DNA of 64,000 bases, from the NCBI RefSeq assembly GCF_001712795.1, contig NZ_KV757581.1:1-64000 (forward strand), in the 5' to 3' direction. A model generated the notes under the pieces. The model did not search any database. It had not been told where the DNA came from and saw nothing but the letters and a program-made list of their open reading frames with translations. Both the position numbers and the translations under genes were made by a program. Positions 54,251-61,931 of the stretch are shown piece after piece; the first letter of the stretch is position 1, and each line of letters opens with the position of its first letter. This stretch comes from Nostoc sp. KVJ20. GTDB lineage: Bacteria > Cyanobacteriota > Cyanobacteriia > Cyanobacteriales > Nostocaceae.

Positions 54251-55690
54251 ATGAAAGTCAAACGCTTGGAAATGCAATCCTTCCGTGGAATTGGCGATTT
54301 GACCCTGGAGTTTGATGAAACGGGGCCAACGGTACTAATTGGTATTAACGGCGTTGGGAAATCGAGCATTCTTGATTGTCTAGCTATTTTTTTATCACAG
54401 TTTACAGCATATATTCAAAGCTCTTCAGATTCCATACGTTTTTTTAATAATAAAGACATTAGTAATGGCTGTGAGGAAACACATAATGAAATTACATTTC
54501 TAATAGATTCGCAGGAGATAGTTTTAAATATAACTAAAATTAGTTCAGGTGTTATTCAAGAATCTCTGACAAGACATAGAGAGCTTTTTCAGTTTAGCGT
54601 TTTGCTCAAGGAAAAGTTGCAGATGCAACAAATATCAAATAGTGAATATCAGCAATTGCAACCAATATTAAACTCTATATTTACAACTATTGATCCTGAA
54701 ATATCTGATCCTGTTAGTTTGGATAATGATAATCCTGCTACTCTTTCTAGTCTTCAATACACGAAAGGTTTACAAGCTGTAGTTGATGCTCTGCGTCATC
54801 AGTTAGAAAATAGTTTTGAAGCCAACATTCCTTTAGTAATTTACTACCCTGTTAATCGTGCTGTTATTGACATGCCTTTAGAGATTTCAGAGGTAAGTTC
54901 ATTTAAGCAAGTGGATGCATATAATCAGGCACTTACAGGAGGAAGAATAGACTTCAAAACATTTTTTGAATGGTTTAGAAATCGAGAAGACTTAGAGAAC
55001 GAGAGACGAAGAGATAATCCTGATTATCGAGACAAACAATTAGAAACAGTCAGACAAGCTATATCTTCATTGATACCAGAATTCTCAAACTTACGAGTTG
55101 AGCGTTCACCTCTGCGAATGACTGTCAGAAAAAGAAATGAGAAACTCATCGTTAATCAGCTATCTGATGGGGAGAAATGCCTGCTGGCTATGGTGGGAGA
55201 TTTAGCAAGACGATTAGCGATCGCTAACCCAGGTTTAACAGAACCACTCGAAGGTGAGGGTGTTGTTTTAATTGATGAAATTGAGTTACACTTACACCCC
55301 AAATGGCAACGAGAAATTATTCCAGCTTTGACAAGAACATTCCCCAATTGCCAATTTATTGTCACTACCCATTCGCCTCAAGTACTTAGCCAAGTCAAAC
55401 CGGAAGGAATTTATATTCTAGAAAAAACAGACGAAGGTGTTATTGCCAAAAAACCAGAAAGTTCCTTTGGGAGAGACAGTAATCGTATCTTAGAAGACCT
55501 CATGGGTGTTCCAGAACGTCCACAGGAAATTAAGGAAAGTCTTTTAGAGCTTTTTCGACTAATTGATGCTGGAAATATTGAAGGTGCTAGGCAATTACGT
55601 CAACAATTGGCTATTGAAATTGGAGCAGATGAGCCAGAGTTTGTTAAAGCGGATGTACTAATTCGGCGGAAGGAAATTCTAAACCGATGA
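54251..55690 (+). CDS. ptuA: Septu-type defence ATPase PtuA
   Basis: 479 residues of the RecF/OLD-like AAA ATPase group. Walker A is GINGVGKSS (residues 31-39), the ABC-type signature LSDGEKCLLAMV, Walker B VVLIDEIELHLHPKWQ (about residue 337) and the switch His in VTTHSPQVLS. The middle third is the variable helical insertion. The stop overlaps the start of an HNH nuclease gene (ATGA); that pairing defines the Septu (PtuAB) anti-phage system. No reverse transcriptase is nearby, which argues against a retron. AT content is somewhat above flanking housekeeping genes. Confidence 0.82.
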   Translation: MKVKRLEMQSFRGIGDLTLEFDETGPTVLIGINGVGKSSILDCLAIFLSQFTAYIQSSSDSIRFFNNKDISNGCEETHNEITFLIDSQEIVLNITKISSGVIQESLTRHRELFQFSVLLKEKLQMQQISNSEYQQLQPILNSIFTTIDPEISDPVSLDNDNPATLSSLQYTKGLQAVVDALRHQLENSFEANIPLVIYYPVNRAVIDMPLEISEVSSFKQVDAYNQALTGGRIDFKTFFEWFRNREDLENERRRDNPDYRDKQLETVRQAISSLIPEFSNLRVERSPLRMTVRKRNEKLIVNQLSDGEKCLLAMVGDLARRLAIANPGLTEPLEGEGVVLIDEIELHLHPKWQREIIPALTRTFPNCQFIVTTHSPQVLSQVKPEGIYILEKTDEGVIAKKPESSFGRDSNRILEDLMGVPERPQEIKESLLELFRLIDAGNIEGARQLRQQLAIEIGADEPEFVKADVLIRRKEILNR

Positions 55691-56337
55691 AGTACATTAA
55701 AAAGAGTCAGGAACCAGAAAAATTTACCAAGTGGAAGGCTCTGGAAAATGATGATTGGAAACCTAGCTGGGATGATAATTTTCAAACACCAGAAAAACCT
55801 GTTGTACATGATGCTTTACTAAAAGAACAGGGATATATCTGTTGCTATTGTGGAATGCGTATCACTAGAGCAACTAGCCACATAGAACACCTAAAACCTC
55901 GTAGTACTTATCCAAATCTGGCACTTGAGTACACAAATCTGATCGCTTCATGTCAAGGAGAAAGTGAAGAACCTCCTACTGTTCCGGTGCATTGCGGACA
56001 TAAGAAAAAGTATTGGTACGACGAAAATTTGATGGTTTCACCTTTGGAAATAGACTGTGGTAATTTTTTTAAATATCCTGCTTCAGGTGAAATTCAACCA
56101 ACAGATAATCCAGGCAAAAAAGCTGTTGCTGAAACAACAATTAAGAAGCTTGCACTTGACATTGACAAATTGCAAAAGATGCGTAGAGTAGCAATTGATG
56201 CTGCATTACTAGCTACTGAAGGTTTGACTGAAATAGAAATACAACTACTTGCTGAAGGTTACGAAAAACCTGATGTTGATGGACAACATACTCCGTTTTG
56301 TGCTGCAATTAGCTATTTACTTAAAAACTATTTTTGA
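55687..56337 (+). CDS. ptuB: Septu-type HNH endonuclease PtuB (TIGR02646-like)
   Basis: 216 residues. The HNH core is CCYCGMRITRATSHIEHLKP: cysteines at 52, 53 and 55 and the HIEH at 65-68. Then YTNLIASCQG and CGHKKK, as in the TIGR02646 family. N-terminal MKYIKKSQEPEKFTKWK also matches that family. It should be the nuclease effector, held in check by the ATPase until phage infection. Its ATG overlaps the ptuA stop by four bases. Retron Ec78-type systems use the same pair, but no RT gene is visible here. Confidence 0.82.
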   Translation: MKYIKKSQEPEKFTKWKALENDDWKPSWDDNFQTPEKPVVHDALLKEQGYICCYCGMRITRATSHIEHLKPRSTYPNLALEYTNLIASCQGESEEPPTVPVHCGHKKKYWYDENLMVSPLEIDCGNFFKYPASGEIQPTDNPGKKAVAETTIKKLALDIDKLQKMRRVAIDAALLATEGLTEIEIQLLAEGYEKPDVDGQHTPFCAAISYLLKNYF

Positions 56338-56430
56338 TTGAGTAAAATGTCTGCGTAAGTGTAACCCGCCTTAAATATCACATTTACTTTATACTAAATA
56401 ACATTACATTAATACTCACCGCAAAACTTT

Positions 56431-56724
56431 ATGATTCTTGAGGCAGTTATTCTTAATGTCAAATCTGGACTAGAACCGGATTTTGAAGCTGCTTTCAAAA
56501 AAGCTTCTAAAATTATTTCTTCAATGGACGGATATTTATCCCATGAATTGCATAAATGTATAGAAGTCCAAGGTAAATACTTATTACTTGTCAGATGGGA
56601 AACTTTAGAATCTCATACTGTAGGATTTAGAAATTCTGCTGAGTATCAAGAGTGGAAAAAACTCCTGCATCATTTTTATGAACCATTTCCCACTGTTGAA
56701 CACTTTGAAGAAATTGAAATATGA
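56431..56724 (+). CDS. Antibiotic biosynthesis monooxygenase (ABM) domain protein
   Basis: 97 residues, one ABM ferredoxin-like domain: ILEAVILNVKSGLEPDFEAA, GYLSHELHKCIEVQGKYLLL and WETLESHTVGFRNSAEYQEW. Such small dimers include quinol monooxygenases and haem-degrading enzymes; which applies is not clear. It is preceded by about 90 bases after ptuB and followed by a terminator hairpin. Confidence 0.88.
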   Translation: MILEAVILNVKSGLEPDFEAAFKKASKIISSMDGYLSHELHKCIEVQGKYLLLVRWETLESHTVGFRNSAEYQEWKKLLHHFYEPFPTVEHFEEIEI

Positions 56725-56730
56725 AAAACA

Positions 56731-56763
56731 AGATTCCCTACTTTTTTGAAAAGTTGGGAATCT
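56731..56763. terminator. Terminator hairpin between convergent genes
   Basis: agattccctactttt and aaaagttgggaatct pair with one mismatch around a short loop, followed by a T-rich tract. It lies between the ABM gene (plus) and pcrA (minus) and could serve both. Its stem ends (agattccc/gggaatct) resemble the hairpin at 22954-22989. Confidence 0.8.
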
Positions 56764-56775
56764 ATGGTTTTATTT

Positions 56776-59097
56776 TCAAACTTTTTGCAACTGTGCTACT
56801 CTTGGGTCAACAATTTTCTGCCCCAAGCTGGCAAATTTAATTGCTACAGACATTTTATTACCTGTTCCAAATACATGCGTGATTTCACCAAGCCCAAAAG
56901 TTTTATGTAATACTCTATCGCCCACTTGCCAATTCTGTGTTGAGTCTTGTTTACCATTAGAAGTAGAAGCGCTTTTGGTATAACTTTGACGGCTTGCGCG
57001 TTTGGTAGATAATAACTCTTCTGGTAATTCGTCGAGAAATTGCGATCGCATCGCAGGTTCACGAGAACCATACAAACGACGTTCCCGCGCGTGTGATAAA
57101 TACAACCTTTCTTGAGCGCGAGTAATCCCCACATAACACAGGCGGCGTTCCTCTTCCAAAGATGCAGGATCACCCAGCGAACGATAGCCGGGAAATAGTC
57201 CTTGTTCTAATCCCACCAAAAATACTACGGGAAATTCTAAACCTTTGGAAGCGTGCAAAGTCATCAATGAAACGGCTGTTTGCCCTTCTTTTAAGTTATC
57301 CAAATCGGAACTGAGGGCGGCGCTACTCAGAAAGTCTCGGAGGGAAACCTCTTCATTTTCTTCTTGAAATTGCAGTGCTGCGTTATAAAGTTCCTGGACG
57401 TTTTGTACCCGATCTGTGGCTTCATCTGTGCCTTGACTCATCAAGTCTTGAACGTAACCAGAATCTTCTAATATTCCTTGCAAAACCTCAGTCACGGGAA
57501 GCGTGCCGATTTGTGCTTGCCAACGGCTAATCATGGCGGCAAAGTTATTTACAGCTTTTGTCGCTCGTCCAGCTAATGTATTAACTGATGTTTCGTCGCT
57601 GAGTATTTCCCACAGGGTTGTGCCTAATTGTTGGGAGGCGTTCATCAAAGCATCAATAGTGGTTTTGCCAACTCCTCGGCGGGGAGTATTGATAACTCGT
57701 AATAAACTGACTGTATCAGATGGGTTAGCGATCGCTCTTAAATATGCGATGACATCTTTGATCTCTTTGCGATCGTAAAATCTCATTCCTCCCACAACTG
57801 TGTAAGGAATTTGATATTTCACCAACAATTCTTCAAATGGTCGAGATTGGGCATTTGTCCGATAAAGTATGGCAAAACTACCCCAGTCTAACTCTGGATT
57901 TTGGTTTTCTAAAGTGCTAATTTGATTAATTACAAATGCCGCTTCTGCAAGTTCTTCATCGGCTTTGTGACAAGTAATCTGCTCACCCGGCCCCCGCGTC
58001 GCTTTCAGGATTTTATCAATCCGTTGGGTGTTATTTTCAATTAATTCATTAGCCGCTTGCAGAATATTTTCACAAGAACGATAGTTTTCTTCCAACTTAA
58101 CCATCGTTTGGGTGTCATCATCCACTAAACCATCACCAAAGTCTTCCTGAAATCCCAGCAAGATGGTGAAATCTGCCATCCGAAAGCTATAAATTGATTG
58201 ATCTGCATCGCCAACAACGAAAACTGAGCGATTTTGCCATTCCCATTCGCTCTTTTTGGTTTCGCCGTTAGTCACTAATAAGTGGATGAGTTGATACTGA
58301 GTGCGATTAGTATCCTGATATTCATCTACGAGGATATGGCAAAACTTCCGATGCCAATAACCCAATACTTGCTCGTTTTGCTGAAATAATCTAGTCGGCA
58401 CAAGAATTAGATCGTCAAAATCGAGAGCGTTGTTTTCTGCTAATTTATCTTGATATAAATTGTAAACTTGGGCAATTACCCGTCCGCGATAATTTGGTTG
58501 ATCTTGCTCAAATTCTTGGGGCGATAAACCTTGATTTTTAGCGTTACTAATAGCATAACGGACGGAGCGAGCGTCAAACTTCTTATCGTCTAAATTTAGC
58601 TGTTTATTAACAATTTCTTTAATCAGAGTCATCACATCTGATTCATCAAAAATAGAGAAATTACGATTCCAACGCCGTCCTTTTTCGTCTACGTATTTTT
58701 CAATATCAAAACGGAGAATACGAGAAAATAGACTGTGGAAAGTGCCACACCACAAATCCTTGATAGTGCTTTTGTAAACTTGCGATCGCAGTTGCGTTTG
58801 TTGATATTCTGTCAACAAATCCAACCGCTGACCGTGTTGTTTCATCGCCAGTTGTTCAGCAAACAGCCGTTGAACCCGGTCTTTCATTTCCCGCGCGGCT
58901 TTGTTGGTAAAAGTAACAGCCAGGATATTTTCTGGATCAACACGGTGTTTCAGAATCAGATTGGCAATCCGATAAGTCAGTGCTCGTGTTTTACCGGAAC
59001 CTGCGCCAGCAACAACTAGCAACGGGCCACAGTAGTGTTCGACAGCTTGACGTTGACTAGGGTTAAGGTGACTGAGAAAGTCGATGGTTGTTGTCAT
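56776..59097 (-). CDS. pcrA: ATP-dependent DNA helicase PcrA/UvrD
   Basis: About 773 residues from ATG 59097 (MTTTIDFLSHLNPSQRQAVE). Superfamily 1 motifs: Walker A VVAGAGSGKTRALTYRI, ILAVTFTNKAAREMKDRV, WCGTFHSLFSRILR, Walker B LVDEYQDTNRTQYQ, VVGDADQSIYSFRMAD, NYRSCENIL, MTLHASKGLEFPVVFLVGLE and VGITRAQERLYLSHA. The C-terminus has the PcrA-type Tudor-like tail (QVGDRVLHKTFGLGEITHVF). It unwinds DNA in repair and replication restart. I preferred the ATG to a GTG ten codons upstream. Confidence 0.95.
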   Translation of the reverse strand: MTTTIDFLSHLNPSQRQAVEHYCGPLLVVAGAGSGKTRALTYRIANLILKHRVDPENILAVTFTNKAAREMKDRVQRLFAEQLAMKQHGQRLDLLTEYQQTQLRSQVYKSTIKDLWCGTFHSLFSRILRFDIEKYVDEKGRRWNRNFSIFDESDVMTLIKEIVNKQLNLDDKKFDARSVRYAISNAKNQGLSPQEFEQDQPNYRGRVIAQVYNLYQDKLAENNALDFDDLILVPTRLFQQNEQVLGYWHRKFCHILVDEYQDTNRTQYQLIHLLVTNGETKKSEWEWQNRSVFVVGDADQSIYSFRMADFTILLGFQEDFGDGLVDDDTQTMVKLEENYRSCENILQAANELIENNTQRIDKILKATRGPGEQITCHKADEELAEAAFVINQISTLENQNPELDWGSFAILYRTNAQSRPFEELLVKYQIPYTVVGGMRFYDRKEIKDVIAYLRAIANPSDTVSLLRVINTPRRGVGKTTIDALMNASQQLGTTLWEILSDETSVNTLAGRATKAVNNFAAMISRWQAQIGTLPVTEVLQGILEDSGYVQDLMSQGTDEATDRVQNVQELYNAALQFQEENEEVSLRDFLSSAALSSDLDNLKEGQTAVSLMTLHASKGLEFPVVFLVGLEQGLFPGYRSLGDPASLEEERRLCYVGITRAQERLYLSHARERRLYGSREPAMRSQFLDELPEELLSTKRASRQSYTKSASTSNGKQDSTQNWQVGDRVLHKTFGLGEITHVFGTGNKMSVAIKFASLGQKIVDPRVAQLQKV

Positions 59098-59411
59098 GGA
59101 TGTGAAAAAGCGATTGCCTGGTGTCACATCAATAGAGAGTCGCTATTGCCCAGGTTACAATATCCTAACGAAACTTGGTTAATAAAGATTGTGTGGCAAT
59201 CTTCTTAACCAGAATGGTACTGTATCATAATTTATGTATCAGTAAGATAGTTGGTTTCATCAGCACGTCGGTAACAAAACCACTAATTTTTAATCGCGAG
59301 AACCCTTGATTTTTAAAGCTCTTTGGGAAATGAATCAGCCCTGCCTTAGTAAGGGAGAGTTAGAGGGGGTGAGAAGCAATACTGCATGGGTAAAGCATTT
59401 TGAACTCGGAA

Positions 59412-59492
59412 TTGGGTTTGGGGAAAAGGGTAAAGGGTAAAGGTTAAAGGTTTTTTCTTTCCCCTTACCCCTTACCCTTTTCCCCAAAACCC
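59412..59492. repeat. Long imperfect hairpin of gggtaaa-type heptads
   Basis: One arm, gggtttggggaaaagggtaa continuing as gggtaaagg, faces its near-complement ccccttacccttttccccaa ending aaaccc. The arms are about 30 bases with a loop of roughly 14. It is built from the same gggtaaa heptad in both orientations. A smaller version (ggggaaaagggaaaaag / ccttttccctttt) occurs near 48196-48262. Confidence 0.7.
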
Positions 59493-59576
59493 GACAAGTA
59501 TTGGGGTGAGAAGGACTTGTGTATACACCGTAGCTTACATTACGCTTTTGGGTTAACACACACTGGGAAAATGCTG

Positions 59577-59598
59577 GAGACGCAATTCATCGCGTCTC
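59577..59598. repeat. Small palindrome, family copy 3
   Basis: gagacgc aattcat cgcgtctc, the same family as 2123-2148, lies 20 bases downstream of the fabG stop codon. It may act as its terminator. Confidence 0.65.
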
Positions 59599-59617
59599 TA
59601 CAATTGAATTTGATGAA

Positions 59618-60364
59618 TTACGCCATGACCATACCGCCATCGACGTTAAAGACTTGTCCGGTGATGTAGTTGGCGGCAGGATCGGCGGCGAGGAAGCGCA
59701 CCATCCCAGCGACTTCTTCAGGTTGACCGAAGCGGCCGAGTGGAATGTATTTCAGAATATCTTCGGGGTTGTTGAGATCGCTGGTCATATCGGTGGTGAT
59801 GAATCCAGGGGCGACGGCGTTAACGGTGATACCGCGTGTAGCTAGTTCTTTAGCAACGCTTTTGGTGAAGCCGATTACACCTGCTTTAGCGGCGCTGTAG
59901 TTTGACTGACCTGGGTTGCCCATTTGCCCAGCAACGGAGGTAATGTTGATAATCCGCCCCGATCGCTGCTTGAGCATAATTTTACTGGCGGCGCGTGTAC
60001 ATAAGAAAACACCAGTTAAATTAAGGTCTATCACAGCTTGCCAATCTTCTGGCTTCAAACGTAAAAGCAGTGTGTCACGAGTAATACCTGCGTTGTTGAC
60101 TAAGATATCCACACGGCTGAACTTTTCCATGACGGTGTTAACTAGTGTGTCTACTTGATCGCTTTTAGAAACGTCTGCCTGGATAGCGATCGCTTGACCT
60201 CCCGCTTCTGTAATTTCTGTAACAACTGCCTCAGCCGCAGCGCTAGAACTGGCATAATTGACAACTGCGATCGCTCCTTGTGAGGCTAATTCAATTGCGA
60301 TCGCTCGTCCAATTCCTCGTGAAGCACCTGTCACAATTGCGACTTTATCTTGTAATAGTGTCAT
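59618..60364 (-). CDS. fabG: 3-oxoacyl-[acyl-carrier-protein] reductase
   Basis: 248 residues, short-chain dehydrogenase fold. NADPH-binding VTGASRGIGRAIAIELA, NNAGITRDTLLLRL, catalytic Ser in NITSVAGQMGNPGQSNYSAA and Tyr-Lys of YSAAK, and the C-terminal ITGQVFNVDGGMVM are all FabG hallmarks. It reduces beta-ketoacyl-ACP in fatty acid synthesis. A gagga ribosome-binding site precedes the ATG. It stands alone. Confidence 0.95.
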   Translation of the reverse strand: MTLLQDKVAIVTGASRGIGRAIAIELASQGAIAVVNYASSSAAAEAVVTEITEAGGQAIAIQADVSKSDQVDTLVNTVMEKFSRVDILVNNAGITRDTLLLRLKPEDWQAVIDLNLTGVFLCTRAASKIMLKQRSGRIINITSVAGQMGNPGQSNYSAAKAGVIGFTKSVAKELATRGITVNAVAPGFITTDMTSDLNNPEDILKYIPLGRFGQPEEVAGMVRFLAADPAANYITGQVFNVDGGMVMA

Positions 60365-60992
60365 TTAATGTTCCTCAATCTTAGAAATACCGCGCTAATT
60401 ATCTTATGGTGATTTCGGGAACATCTGAATATTGTCTAGATAAAATCTAACTCTTGCAGGATGACAATCTTGCTGGCATGATGCAAATTAGATATCTAAA
60501 TAGATAAAGTTCTACGTCGTTTAAATATCTATAGGACTCATATTTTATTTCTGAAAAAACTCAGTATAACTAAGAAGCCTTCTTTCCCGTTGCCTGTAGC
60601 AAGATTGCCTATTGCCTGTCTACGCAAATTCGTTCAGAAATCAAAGCGGATTCCTATATGAGTTGTTTTTTGTTAATAGATGAATAACTTGAAGCAATAT
60701 ATTGCTGATTTATTTATAGCTGCACCACCGAATAGCCCGTCGTAGAAATCGCTCTCGTGAGGCCTCTATAATTATTCGGTTAGTCACAATAGGTTTAAAT
60801 ACATATCTAATGGATATGCATAAACTCAAATAGTATATGTATTTTATTATAATTATTTAAGTTTTTTAGCTGGTAAATCAGTCTATATTAACTAATCTAA
60901 TCTTTTCCCAACAAAAACCTATAATCCTATACCTATTTTATTTTCTAAGAATTACTATTGAAACAAACAATTGAAAATCGGCGTGTGTCACA
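60365..60992. other. Intergenic region holding a MITE copy
   Basis: About 630 bases with no gene apart from the MITE-like element at 60530-60658. The rest is AT-rich and should contain the divergent promoters of fabG and the thioredoxin gene. Confidence 0.5.
60530..60658. mobile_element. MITE-like element, copy 3
   Basis: 129 bp, the best-preserved copy. The left end reads tataggactcatattttatt and the right end, reverse-complemented, tataggaatccgctttgatt, both followed by TCTGAA. The flanking TA could be a target duplication, as in IS630/Tc1-type elements. It has no coding capacity. Confidence 0.8.
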
Positions 60993-61310
60993 ATGGCAAC
61001 TAAAAAAGAATTTAACAGTTTTGATGATATGCTATCCGCTTCTGATGTGCCTGTATTAGTAGATTTTTACGCTGACTGGTGTGGCCCCTGTCAGATGATG
61101 GTGCCAATTTTAGAGCAAGTCAATGCCCAACTTAAGGATCGCCTACGAATTGTCAAAATCGATACAGAAAAATACACAGACTTGGCCAGTCAGTATAAAA
61201 TTGCCTCTCTCCCAACCCTCGTACTGTTTAAGCAAGGTAAGCCTGTGGATCGGATAGAGGGAGTGATGCAAGCACCGCAGTTGGTGCAATATCTACAAAC
61301 AAAGATTTAA
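60993..61310 (+). CDS. trxA: Thioredoxin
   Basis: 105 residues with the active site ADWCGPCQMMVPILEQV and the cis-proline loop IASLPTLVLFKQGK. The protein is a single soluble thioredoxin domain of normal length. It reduces disulphides of target enzymes in the cytoplasm. Several thioredoxins occur in cyanobacteria, so the symbol marks the type rather than a specific orthologue. A small palindrome with a T-run follows as a probable terminator. Confidence 0.93.
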   Translation: MATKKEFNSFDDMLSASDVPVLVDFYADWCGPCQMMVPILEQVNAQLKDRLRIVKIDTEKYTDLASQYKIASLPTLVLFKQGKPVDRIEGVMQAPQLVQYLQTKI

Positions 61311-61341
61311 GTTAATACTGATAATTTGGGTTTTGCTTCTT

Positions 61342-61365
61342 AGAGGCGCGATACTTCGCGTCTCT
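61342..61365 (+). terminator. Probable thioredoxin terminator (palindrome family copy 4)
   Basis: agaggcgcga tact tcgcgtctct forms a 10-bp stem with one G-T pair and is followed by ttcag. It belongs to the same palindrome family as 2123-2148 and lies 32 bases after the thioredoxin stop. Confidence 0.65.
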
Positions 61366-61498
61366 TTCAGTAGATGGCGAATAAAACCTTAAGTAAATAT
61401 TAAGCATATTTACTTATACCTCTAGAGAAAGTAGTTTAGAAATTGAGATGGCTATATTGTATAGATATCATAAAATGTCTTGACAATAAAAGCAATAC

Positions 61499-61663
61499 AT
61501 GGATAGTAACCAAGAAAAATTTAACAAAGCCTATATTTGGGTAAATCTTGATTTTGATAAGGTTAAACACAGAATAAATGCAGTGACTTGCCAAATTGAG
61601 CAGGTTATACAAAAGCACCAACTTTCAAATCAAAGTAAAAACTCAGGTAAAAGAAACAATTAG
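61499..61663 (+). CDS. Possible small protein of 54 residues
   Basis: ATG 61499 opens a frame starting MDSNQEKFNKAYIWVNLDFD, continuing with DKVKHRINAVTCQIEQVIQK and ending at TAG 61663. The composition is protein-like and amphipathic, with a basic C-terminal tail. There is no clear ribosome-binding site and I recognise no family. It lies alone in an otherwise empty region. It could be a real small gene or chance. Confidence 0.35.
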   Translation: MDSNQEKFNKAYIWVNLDFDKVKHRINAVTCQIEQVIQKHQLSNQSKNSGKRNN

Positions 61664-61840
61664 GTTATGTGTGAGACTATATGTCTTATGGGTTACGCAC
61701 TTTATTTTTAGAGTAGTGTAGGCGTTGCCCAAACTAAGCATCGCAACAGTTTTGCATAACATATTTTGAGCAAAAAATATTATTATTTGATAATCGTCCA
61801 CCGACTTTCTACTTATTTATTTAGTGATTATTTTATCCTC

Positions 61841-61862
61841 AACACTCCTTTTCAGGAGTGTT
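61841..61862. terminator. Hairpin between thioredoxin region and porin
   Basis: aacactcct tttc aggagtgtt, a perfect 9-bp stem with T-rich flanks, lies 70 bases downstream of the porin stop codon (minus strand) and may end that transcript. Confidence 0.6.
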
Positions 61863-61931
61863 ACTTTTAGGAGGATATTCGCTTGCTAGTTATGGTGTGG
61901 AAAATGATGGCATGGCTATTTGGAGGTCTTG

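Larger units (their letters stand above)
59128..59617. other. Intergenic repeats region between pcrA and fabG
   Basis: About 490 bases with no gene. It contains the pcrA promoter side, a long imperfect hairpin (59412-59492) and a small palindrome (59577-59598). Confidence 0.5.
61311..61931. other. Region between thioredoxin and porin genes
   Basis: About 620 bases. It holds a hairpin at each end (61342-61365, 61841-61862) and one possible small gene (61499-61663). Nothing else is recognisable. Confidence 0.5.

Noticed and set aside
54251..56337. Retron (Ec78-type) instead of Septu
   Set aside because: No reverse transcriptase gene or msr-msd-like region is present on either side of the ATPase-HNH pair.
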